Program-made: the position numbers and the translations under genes
Origin: Planctomycetota bacterium
Lineage (GTDB): Bacteria > Planctomycetota > UBA1135 > JADKAF01
DNA: 64,000 nucleotides
Assembly (NCBI GenBank): GCA_016719295.1
Contig: JADKAF010000001.1
Coordinates: 5,704,001 to 5,768,000 of the forward strand
Reading direction: 5' to 3'
Part shown: positions 57,331 to 64,000 of the stretch, in pieces
Layout of the letters: the number at the start of each line of letters is the position of its first letter
Numbering within the stretch: the first letter of the stretch is position 1
Notes under the pieces: generated by a model
Told to the model about the DNA's origin: nothing
The model's database searches: none
The model's input: the letters and a program-made list of their open reading frames with translations, nothing else

Positions 57331-59284
57331 CGGCGTCTTGGAGGACTTGGAGCCAGGCGCGGGCGCGGGCGTGCAGCGGATCGAGGAGCGCGATGCGGGC
57401 TTCCGCGGTCGCGATGGGCTGCAGGGTCTCGGTGAGCTTCTGGACCTTCAGGAGCGAGAGCTTCATCTCGTTGCCGGCGCGGAGGAGGAAGGTCTCCATC
57501 TGGTTCGACCAAGTCGCGCGGTCGCGCGTGCGGCGCTCCAGCATCTCGCTCACCGGGCCGCGCAGGGCCTTGGCGTCGAGGTAGTCGGGGAGGAGCAGCG
57601 CCGCCATGCCGATCAGCGCGAGCTCGCCTTCGGCGGGGACGGCGTCGGCGACGGCGCGGCCCCAGGTGCGGAGCGCTTGGGCGGTCGCAGGTTGGAGCGG
57701 TGCGCTCTGCAGCGCTTCGAGCGGCGGGAGCGCGGGGAACGGCTGCTCGCGGCGCAGCGCACGCAGCGCGGTGTCGAGCGCAACGACGGCGCGCTCTTCG
57801 CGTTCCGCGGCGAAGGCCGCGCGGAGGAGGAACGCCGCGTGCGCGCCGAGGAGGTGCGGATCGCGGGCGAGGGCGACTTCGAGATCTCGGAGGGCCTGCG
57901 CGTAGAGCGCACGGCGCGTATCGAGCGAGGTGGTGCTCGCGAGGGCGAGCTGCTCCAGCTCCTGTGCGTGGAGGAGGCGAACGAGCGCGTTCTCAGGCAC
58001 GGCTTCGAGCGTCGCGGCGTAGAGCGCGGTCGGTCGGCGCCAGAGCTCGCTCTGCTGCAAACTGCGGAGGCCGAGGAACGCGAGCGGGAGCAGCGCGGCG
58101 ATCTGCGTCGTGCGCGGCGACCAGCGCTGGCGCGCGGCCAGCGCCCCCCAAGCGACGGCGAGGAAGAGCGCGCTGCCGAGGTGCGGCCAGTAGAGGAGGC
58201 GCGGCGCGAAGAGGACACCGATCGGCAGGAGGAAGTTCGCGGTCGGCAGATACGCGAGCGCGAAGAAGAGCGGCGCGAAGCACGCGCGCGGGAACCTCCG
58301 CGCGAGCAAGAGCAGGCCGACGCCGGAGAGCGCGACGGCGATCAGTGCGATCCACGCCGCGGCATCGCTCGTCGCCGCGGTCGGCTGCGCCGCGCGGCTC
58401 CAGTCGTAGACCAGCGGGAACCCGAGCAGCGCGCCGGGCAGCACCTGCGACCAGAAGAACGGCGCTTGCGTGAGCCAGGCGCGCAGCGGCCACTCCTCGC
58501 TGGTGTAGTAGGTCGCGCGCTCCGCGCCGCCGAGATCCAAGCGCCCGAGCACGGCGTAGCGCGCGGCGAGGTAGAGCGCGCACGCGAGGAAGAGCGGCGC
58601 GTAGCGTTGTGCGAGTCCAGCGAAGCCCGTTCGATGCCGGAGCAGCGCGCGATCGGCGAGCAGCGCGAGCACGGGCACGATGATCGCGCCTTCCTTCGCG
58701 AAGAGCGCCGCGAGCAGTGCTGTTGCCGCGAGCACGGTGCGGTCGCGCGTCAGCGCGAGCAGCGCGAGCGCCGCACCGCATGCAGCGAGGAGCTCCGCGC
58801 GCTGCGCGATCGACGCGACCGGCTCGACCGCGATCGGCGCGAGCGCGAAGAAGAACGCCGCGAGCCATGCGGTGCTCGCGGAGAAGCGCCACGCTCGGCA
58901 GAGCTGCCAGATGAGGAGGCTCGCCAGCGCGTGGAGCAGCAGGTTCTCGAAGTGGTAGCCGCTGGGATCCTTGCCGTAGAGCGCGTGCGATAGGAGCAGC
59001 GAGCTCGTCGTGAGCGGGCGGTAGAGATCGCCGCCGGCGACGAAGGTCTCGCTGGTGCCTGCGACGTTCGCCCACCAGCCGCGCGACCAGGCGAGGGCGA
59101 GATCGCCGCGCTGCACGGCCTCGTTGGCGAAGAGCTGTGCCCGGTCGTCGAAGGCGAAGCTCCCGCCGAGCAGCGGGAAGAACGGCAGCCACGCCGCGGC
59201 GAGGATCAGCAGCGCGGCGAGGAGGTCGCTCGGTCGCTTCTCGCTGGGCGCGGTTCCGAGATCTGCAGCGAGCGGCTCAGTCAT
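57320..59284 (-). CDS. GT-C-like multi-pass membrane protein, paralogue of its neighbour
   Basis: A 654-residue protein starting at ATG 59284, overlapping the DUF72 gene end by 8 bp. The first loop SFAFDDRAQLFANEAV with YRPLTTSSLLLSHALYGKD parallels the membrane part of the gene at 54956. About 11 membrane segments precede a helical, TPR-like tail (ALYAQALRDLEVALARDP). Such proteins transfer sugars from lipid carriers to extracytoplasmic acceptors; activity is inferred from architecture only. Its last codons come from a palindromic repeat. Confidence 0.83.
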   Translation of the reverse strand: MTEPLAADLGTAPSEKRPSDLLAALLILAAAWLPFFPLLGGSFAFDDRAQLFANEAVQRGDLALAWSRGWWANVAGTSETFVAGGDLYRPLTTSSLLLSHALYGKDPSGYHFENLLLHALASLLIWQLCRAWRFSASTAWLAAFFFALAPIAVEPVASIAQRAELLAACGAALALLALTRDRTVLAATALLAALFAKEGAIIVPVLALLADRALLRHRTGFAGLAQRYAPLFLACALYLAARYAVLGRLDLGGAERATYYTSEEWPLRAWLTQAPFFWSQVLPGALLGFPLVYDWSRAAQPTAATSDAAAWIALIAVALSGVGLLLLARRFPRACFAPLFFALAYLPTANFLLPIGVLFAPRLLYWPHLGSALFLAVAWGALAARQRWSPRTTQIAALLPLAFLGLRSLQQSELWRRPTALYAATLEAVPENALVRLLHAQELEQLALASTTSLDTRRALYAQALRDLEVALARDPHLLGAHAAFLLRAAFAAEREERAVVALDTALRALRREQPFPALPPLEALQSAPLQPATAQALRTWGRAVADAVPAEGELALIGMAALLLPDYLDAKALRGPVSEMLERRTRDRATWSNQMETFLLRAGNEMKLSLLKVQKLTETLQPIATAEARIALLDPLHARARAWLQVLQDAAAQ

Positions 59285-60104
59285 GCGCCGCACCGTCCGC
59301 CGCGGCGCCGCCGCTCACGAACTCGTTCATCTGATTCGCGGTGACCGGCCCATGGCCGGCGTAGTGGTTGTTCGCGAAGGCGTTCACGTCGTAGCCCTCT
59401 CGCAGCGCGCGCTCGGCGACCTGCGCCCAAGCGCGCACGCGCGCGCGCTGGTCGACCACGACCTTCTCCCAGGTCTTGGTGATCTTCTCGATGCCGTGGC
59501 GATCGCCGATCAAGCGGATCGGCACGAAGTCGGCGGTGAAGATGCCGGGGATCGCGAGGTAGGCGGGCGGCGCGGGCATCCAGACGTGATCGACGAGGAC
59601 GAGCGCGATCTCTCGCGCGCGCAGCCCGTCGAGGAGTGCCGGCTTCAGGAACGGCTTGTTGCGTACCTCGACGCCGTAGCGCACCCCGCGCGGCAAGCGC
59701 TCGACGAAGGGCAGCAGGCGCTCGAGGAAGACCTCGAGGTTGACCCCCTCGTCCTTCCGGTAGTAGGGGAACTGCAGGATCACCGGGCCGAGCTTCGCTC
59801 CGAGCCCCTGCAGCACCTCGACGTGGCGCTTCGCCTCGTCGTCGCAGTTCTGCAGGAACGCCTCGTGGGTCACCGCGCCGACCATCTTCGGTGAGAAGAC
59901 GAAGCCGGCGGGTGTCGCGCTGTCCCAGCCCTTCACCATGCTCGGGCTCGGTGTGCGGTAGTAGGTAGAGTCGATCTCGACGCCGGGGTAACGCTGCGCG
60001 TAGAGCTCGAGCCAGCGCTCGGAGGGCGTGCCCTCGGGATAGAAGGGGCCGACCCAGTCCTTGTAGGACCAGCCGGCCGTGCCGTAGATCCAGCGTCCGC
60101 TCAT
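59277..60104 (-). CDS. DUF72 family protein
   Basis: A 275-residue TIM-barrel protein starting at ATG 60104 (MSGRWIYGTAGWSYKDWVG). Family motifs are IDSTYYRTPSPSMVKGW, FVFSPKMVGAVTHE, GPVILQFPYYRKDEG, YGVEVRNKPF and the C-terminal NNHYAGHGPVTANQM. DUF72 proteins are widespread, and their reaction is not well established. The next gene overlaps its end. Confidence 0.93.
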   Translation of the reverse strand: MSGRWIYGTAGWSYKDWVGPFYPEGTPSERWLELYAQRYPGVEIDSTYYRTPSPSMVKGWDSATPAGFVFSPKMVGAVTHEAFLQNCDDEAKRHVEVLQGLGAKLGPVILQFPYYRKDEGVNLEVFLERLLPFVERLPRGVRYGVEVRNKPFLKPALLDGLRAREIALVLVDHVWMPAPPAYLAIPGIFTADFVPIRLIGDRHGIEKITKTWEKVVVDQRARVRAWAQVAERALREGYDVNAFANNHYAGHGPVTANQMNEFVSGGAAADGAAHD

Positions 60105-60148
60105 GCGCGCGACTCTACGCAATCGCGGAGGTCGTGGTCAGCGCTCCG

Positions 60149-60173
60149 CCGGCGCCTTTTTCCGTGGCGCCGG
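60149..60173. other. Perfect GC hairpin between divergent genes
   Basis: CCGGCGCC (60149-60156) pairs with GGCGCCGG (60166-60173) around a 9-base loop TTTTTCCGT. It lies between the DUF72 start (60104, minus) and the gene at 60234 (plus), so it is in a 5' leader or operator rather than at a gene end. A regulatory site is possible but unproven. Confidence 0.5.
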
Positions 60174-60233
60174 GGAACCCGCTGGGTCGATGGCGCCTCC
60201 TCGGGGGGCAGATCTCTTGGAGGAGCTCACGCG

Positions 60234-60743
60234 ATGCTCGCGAAGACGCTGGTCTTGTTCGCCGCTCTCGGTGCGGTGGGGGTGATCGGTTGGGTCGGCC
60301 TGCGCGCCGGCGCACCGGCGGAGTCGCCGCGCGCGGTCGCGGAGGACGTTCGTCCCGCGCCCGTCGCCTCGGGCGCGCTTCTGCTCAGCCTCGAGATCGA
60401 CCACGCCGGCGTGCGCGTGCTGCAGGCGCTCGCGAAGCCGGGGCTCCTCGTGCGCCCAGCGCGCGATGCGGCTTCCTTCCCGTTCCGCTGGACGCTCACG
60501 AGCCCGAGCGGCGCCTTGCTCGCCGAGAACGCCTTCGATCCGGGCCCGGTCGACCTCGATCCCGCGCATGCCGGCGAGCCGCCGCTCGTGCGCGGCGACA
60601 CGATCACGCCGCGCCTCCTGAACGCGAATGTGAAGGTAAGCGATCTGCGCGCGGCCGGCGCCGTGCTGCGCTTCGAGCGCCGGGACGGCGCGCGCTGGAT
60701 CGCCTGCGGCGAGCATGCCCTCGATCGCCTCACCGTGCGCTAG
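60234..60743 (+). CDS. Small membrane-anchored or exported hypothetical protein
   Basis: A 169-residue protein. One N-terminal hydrophobic helix (TLVLFAALGAVGVIGWVGL) is followed by a beta-rich domain (ALLLSLEIDHAGVRVLQAL, DTITPRLLNANVKVSDL). GGAGGAG at 60218-60224 lies upstream of the ATG. It is 20 bp ahead of the M64 peptidase gene and may be co-expressed with it. No family recognised. Confidence 0.65.
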   Translation: MLAKTLVLFAALGAVGVIGWVGLRAGAPAESPRAVAEDVRPAPVASGALLLSLEIDHAGVRVLQALAKPGLLVRPARDAASFPFRWTLTSPSGALLAENAFDPGPVDLDPAHAGEPPLVRGDTITPRLLNANVKVSDLRAAGAVLRFERRDGARWIACGEHALDRLTVR

Positions 60744-60763
60744 CGCTCGAAGGAAGACGAACC

Positions 60764-62314
60764 ATGAAGTCCCCTGTTGCCGCGCTCGCCGCGCTCGCTC
60801 TGGCCTTCGTCGCGCCGCTCTCCGCGCAGACCGTGCGCACCATCGTGAGCAATGGTCCGCCGACCGAGCTCTACGACATGGTCTTCCTCGGCGATGGCTA
60901 TCAAGCGCACGAGGAGGCGCTCTTCGACCAGGACGTGCTCGATGTCGTGAACTACTTCCGGAACACCGGAGCGAAGTTCCCGTACGGCGCCTACTTCGCG
61001 CTCTACAACGTGCACACGGTCTTCCGAGCCTCGAACCAGAGCGGCGCGGACAAGCCCCCGCAGAATGTCTTCGTCGACACGGCCTACGACGCGAGCTACT
61101 GGACCGGCGGCACCGAGCGCTGCCTCTACATCGGGAACACCGCGCGCGCGACCCAGGACGCGGCGCTGGCGCCCGATACGGACGGCCGCGTGATCGTGTT
61201 GGTGAACGACGCGAAGTACGGCGGCTGCGCGGGCACCTTCTCGGTCTCGTACAACGGGACCTCGATGGAGGACGTGCAGGCGCACGAGTGGGGGCACAGC
61301 TTCGGCGGACTCGCCGACGAGTACGACTACGGCAACACGGGCCCCTACACGGGCGGCGAGCCGGGCTCGATCAACTGCACGGCCGACGCCACGGGCAACG
61401 CGAAGTGGCCGCAGTGGGTGGGCTTCACGGGGCAGTACGGGACGGTCGGCGGCTATCCGGGCGCTTGCTACTACCCGCCCACGCCGACGCCCACGCTCTA
61501 CCGGCCGGAGCAGGACTGCGAGATGCGGAACCTGAACCGCAGGTTCTGCACGATCTGCCGCGAGCAGATGATCAAGCGCTTCCACCGCGACGCGGATCCG
61601 ATCGGCAACCTCTCGCCGGCGCCAGGGACGATCGCGATGGCGCCGGGGCCGCTCGTCGCGTTCTCGTTCACCAATCGCATCCCGCAGCGTCCGCGCACGA
61701 TCGAGTGGCGGGTCGCGGGCGTGCTCCAAGCGCAGAACACGACGAGCTTCTCGCTCGACACGAGCGCGCTGCGCGGCTTGGTCGAGGTGCGCCTGCGCTT
61801 CGTGGATTCGAGCCCGGAAGTGCGCTTCGATCCGACCGGGCTCCTCGTGCACGAGAAGGTCTGGAACCTCGACCTCTCCTCCTGCGGCGGCGCCACGACG
61901 GTGCGGTACTACGGCACGGGCTGCCACGGCGCCTTCCCCTCAGTGCCGCTGATCTATGCGCAGGGCACGCCGCGCATCCCGGGCAGCGTCGGCGTCGGGC
62001 TCACCACGATCTATCCGAATCGCCCCGTGGCGCTCCTCATCGGCGGCAGCGATCAGCTCTTCGGCGGCGCGGTCCCGTTGCCGCTCGATCTCGCTCCCTT
62101 CGGCTTCACCGGCTGCCGTCTCTGGCAGAGCGCGGATCTCGCGCTCCCGCTCGCGACCGCGCCGAACGGTGGCCTGCTCGTGAGCTTCCCCATCCCCTTC
62201 GATCCGAGCATGGACGGCGGAGCCCTCTTCTTCCAATGGTTGGTGCTCGACCCGCCGGCGAACGCCGGAGGTGCCGTCTTCTCCTCCGCCCTCCAGCTCA
62301 CGATGTGCTTCTGA
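60764..62314 (+). CDS. Exported M64 family (IgA peptidase-like) metallopeptidase
   Basis: A 516-residue protein starting at ATG 60764, after AAGGAAG at 60750-60756. Signal peptide AALAALALAFVAPLSA-Q. The zinc motif HEWGHSFGGLADEY (about residues 174-187) and the opening VFLGDGYQAHEEALF are M64 signatures; CEMRNLNRRFCTICREQMI carries conserved Cys. The last about 130 residues (GCHGAFPSVPLIYAQG, VALLIGGSDQLFGGAVPLPL, then IPFDPSMDGGALFFQWLV) form the secreted beta module recurrent in this window. It probably acts outside the cell on unknown proteins. Confidence 0.93.
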   Translation: MKSPVAALAALALAFVAPLSAQTVRTIVSNGPPTELYDMVFLGDGYQAHEEALFDQDVLDVVNYFRNTGAKFPYGAYFALYNVHTVFRASNQSGADKPPQNVFVDTAYDASYWTGGTERCLYIGNTARATQDAALAPDTDGRVIVLVNDAKYGGCAGTFSVSYNGTSMEDVQAHEWGHSFGGLADEYDYGNTGPYTGGEPGSINCTADATGNAKWPQWVGFTGQYGTVGGYPGACYYPPTPTPTLYRPEQDCEMRNLNRRFCTICREQMIKRFHRDADPIGNLSPAPGTIAMAPGPLVAFSFTNRIPQRPRTIEWRVAGVLQAQNTTSFSLDTSALRGLVEVRLRFVDSSPEVRFDPTGLLVHEKVWNLDLSSCGGATTVRYYGTGCHGAFPSVPLIYAQGTPRIPGSVGVGLTTIYPNRPVALLIGGSDQLFGGAVPLPLDLAPFGFTGCRLWQSADLALPLATAPNGGLLVSFPIPFDPSMDGGALFFQWLVLDPPANAGGAVFSSALQLTMCF

Positions 62315-62319
62315 CTCCT

Positions 62320-62360
62320 CACTGTACAGAAAAGGTGCCAGGCACCTTTTCTGTACAGTG
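62320..62360. repeat. Perfect dispersed palindrome between convergent genes
   Basis: Twenty bases at 62320-62339 (beginning CACTGTACAG, ending GGTGCC) pair perfectly with 62341-62360 around a single A. It lies between the M64 stop (62314) and the DUF3455 stop (62370), and its flanking A and T runs would make it a bidirectional terminator. It is the best-preserved member of the five-copy family. Confidence 0.93.
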
Positions 62361-62369
62361 GGCGGGTGA

Positions 62370-62930
62370 TCAGAGGGCGCGGTAGTAGTAGTACTCCGCG
62401 GTGTAGGGGACCTCGACGATCTCGTTCGGCCTGCCGACGTGCGTGGGCGTGAGGCCGCCAGTCGTGTTCACGCGCTGGATGTAGGTCGTGTTCGCGAAGA
62501 TGCCGGGGCCGCGCGTGCCGACGGCCTCGAGGCGCAGCCACGGGATGGCGGTGGGATCGGCGGTGAAGCGGGTCTGGACGCGGCCGACGACGCCGCTGCC
62601 GCTCGCGCTGATCCACGTCGGGCCGGCGTAGTGGATCCCGATCGGCTGCGTGCAGCCCGCGTCGGCGAAGAGCAGCGCTTCGGGGCCGATGAAGAGCCAT
62701 TCGTTGGTCGCGGTGTTCCAGAAGTAGCGCTGCACGCCGACGGCGTAGGCGTGGAAGGAGACGCGATGCCCTTCGGGCACGGCGAGCGCCTCTGCTCCCG
62801 GCGGCAGCGCGGGGCCGCGCTGCAGCTGCGCGGAGAGCTCGGACCTCGTCGCGGCGATCGCGAGCAGGGCCAGGGTGAGGAGGAGGAGGTGCCGCAAGGC
62901 GCGGCGCGGAGACGAAACGATGTGTCGCAT
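62370..62930 (-). CDS. Exported DUF3455 family protein
   Basis: A 186-residue protein with a signal peptide (HLLLLTLALLAIAATRSELSA). The mature part shows the DUF3455 pattern: LAVPEGHRVSFHAYAVGVQR, WLFIGPEALLF, IGIHYAGPTWISASGSGVVG and IPWLRLEAVG, ending with TTYIQRVNTTGGLTP. Function of the family is unknown. It has a long 5' gap to the divergent gene at 63090. Confidence 0.87.
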   Translation of the reverse strand: MRHIVSSPRRALRHLLLLTLALLAIAATRSELSAQLQRGPALPPGAEALAVPEGHRVSFHAYAVGVQRYFWNTATNEWLFIGPEALLFADAGCTQPIGIHYAGPTWISASGSGVVGRVQTRFTADPTAIPWLRLEAVGTRGPGIFANTTYIQRVNTTGGLTPTHVGRPNEIVEVPYTAEYYYYRAL

Positions 62931-63089
62931 GGGAGAACCTCGAGCTGGGTACGGATGGCCAAATCGGCCCAGCGGAGGAAGACGGCGCGCGGCGCTCCGT
63001 GACGCGCCGCACGGATTTCTCTCGTCGATTCCTGGGCGCCTGCGCCTGCGCTACCATCGCCTCCGCACTCGGACCCACGGAGGCGATGG

Positions 63090-64000
63090 ATGGCGATCGG
63101 CTGGCGAAGCTCCTGCGCGCGCATCGCGCTGATGTTGGCCCTCGCGGCGGGGCTCGCGGTGGGCGAGCTCCGCGCCGCCGACCCCTGGAAAGCGCTCTGG
63201 ATCTCGCGCTTCGAGTTCAAGACGCGCGAGGACGTGGTCGCCGCGGTGGCGAACGCGGCGAAGCTGGGCTGCAAGCAGCTCCTCTTCCAGGTGCGCGGCA
63301 ACGCCGACGCCTACTACGCTTCTTCGATCGAGCCGTGGGGCCAAGAGCTCGGCGGCAAGGACCCCGGCTTCGATCCCCTCTCCGTCGCGATCGCCGAGGC
63401 GCAGAAGGCGGGCATCGAGGTGCACGCCTGGGTGAATGTGGTGCCGGGCTGGCGCGGCAGCGCGCCGCCCGCGGACAAGAAGCACGTCTTCCACGCGCAT
63501 CCCGAGTGGTTCCTCGTCGACCAGAAGGGGCAGCGCGAGGTTTCGCGGAACGGCTACTACGTCGCGCTGAATCCCCTTCTGCCCGAGGCGCGCGCCTACA
63601 TCTGCCGCGTGATGGCCGATCTCTGCTCGCGCTATGCGATCGACGGCCTGCACTTGGACTACATCCGCTTCCTCGAGCGACCGCAGGGCGTCGACTACGG
63701 CTACGACGCGAAGACGCTGGCGCTCTATCGCCAAGCGACCGGCAAGAAGCCGCAGGACGACGCGAAGGCCTGGGACAGCTGGCGCCGCGCCCAGATCACC
63801 GCTCTCGTTCGAGAACTCCGCGCCGTGGCGAAGCGCGACGGCCGATCCCTTCCGCTCACCGCGGCCGTCATCTCCGCGCGCTCGAAGGCGCATCGCGAGC
63901 TCTTCCAGGACTATGCGCTCTGGGTGAAGGAAGGCCTCGTCGACCGCATCCTGCCGATGAACTACACCGACTCGCTCTCCGAGTTCGAGGCGACGCTGCA
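63090..64000 (+). CDS. Exported glycoside hydrolase-like (GHL10/DUF187) protein, partial
   Basis: The frame starts at ATG 63090, with GGAGG at 63079-63083, and runs off the right edge after about 303 residues. A signal peptide (IALMLALAAGLAVGELRA) precedes a TIM-barrel-type region: WISRFEFKTREDVVAAVANA, CKQLLFQVRGNADAYY, GIEVHAWVNVVPGW, IDGLHLDYIRFLERP and ILPMNYTDSL. This fits the YddW/GHL10 family of putative glycosidases. The catalytic acids (DGLHLDYIRF) are plausible but unproven. Confidence 0.88.
   Translation, partial: MAIGWRSSCARIALMLALAAGLAVGELRAADPWKALWISRFEFKTREDVVAAVANAAKLGCKQLLFQVRGNADAYYASSIEPWGQELGGKDPGFDPLSVAIAEAQKAGIEVHAWVNVVPGWRGSAPPADKKHVFHAHPEWFLVDQKGQREVSRNGYYVALNPLLPEARAYICRVMADLCSRYAIDGLHLDYIRFLERPQGVDYGYDAKTLALYRQATGKKPQDDAKAWDSWRRAQITALVRELRAVAKRDGRSLPLTAAVISARSKAHRELFQDYALWVKEGLVDRILPMNYTDSLSEFEATL

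Noticed and set aside
1..64000. tRNA, rRNA or riboswitch genes
   Set aside because: Intergenic gaps are short and no cloverleaf, CCA-type end or known riboswitch core was recognised; a dedicated covariance search was not possible here.

Overview
The window is high-GC DNA (roughly 70% by eye, not computed) that most resembles a member of the Planctomycetota. Pointers are an outer-membrane toolkit (LptB, LpxA), an oversized signal peptidase I, sulfatase, PhoX, a Ser/Thr kinase encoded next to an ECF sigma factor, an ECF sigma factor overlapping a TPR-CHAT protein, and many secreted beta-rich proteins found mainly in uncultured planctomycetes. This is a lineage inference from gene content and was not tested against a database. 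No rRNA, tRNA or CRISPR array was seen.

Layout. 0-8.4 kb holds minus-strand housekeeping genes: rph-rdgB-lepA-lepB, then lptB, an HD-GYP response regulator and etfB-etfA (etfA runs off the left edge). 8.6-14.5 kb is an ECF sigma/CHAT protease pair plus an exported protein. 14.7-25 kb carries secreted and surface functions: a BNR-type propeller, an Nramp-like transporter, a NamZ-type muramidase, a six-hairpin glycosidase-like protein and exported beta proteins. 25.1-28.3 kb is an ECF sigma/Ser-Thr kinase operon. 28.5-32.4 kb looks lower in GC: a divergent sigma-like gene, a membrane-anchored protein, a small cysteine-rich exported protein, then an IS4-type insertion sequence with a broken transposase but clean inverted repeats and a 9-bp target duplication. 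32.4-47.3 kb: aroC with an overlapping D-aminoacylase-like amidohydrolase, a frameshifted propeller protein, a transglutaminase/esterase, DDAH, a membrane spermidine synthase-like protein, PhoX and lpxA. 47.5-64 kb: tandem secreted paralogues, a three-gene operon (lipoprotein, sulfatase, fused macro-domain protein), two GT-C-like membrane proteins (one with an N-terminal SUKH domain), DUF72, an M64 peptidase, DUF3455 and a partial glycoside-hydrolase-like gene.

Themes. Genes are often coupled by 4-bp ATGA or GTGA overlaps. Two dispersed palindromic repeat families sit almost always at gene 3' ends: one with a GGTGCCAGGCACC-like core (five copies), one with a CAACGGC/GCCGTTG hairpin (five tandem copies plus two outliers). 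One copy of the first family lies in frame inside a gene, exactly between an ADP-ribosylation-related domain and a macro domain, and seems to have fused two genes. Several conserved genes between 30.9 and 41.6 kb show small frameshifts, mostly at short homopolymer or dinucleotide runs, which may be assembly error or real decay.
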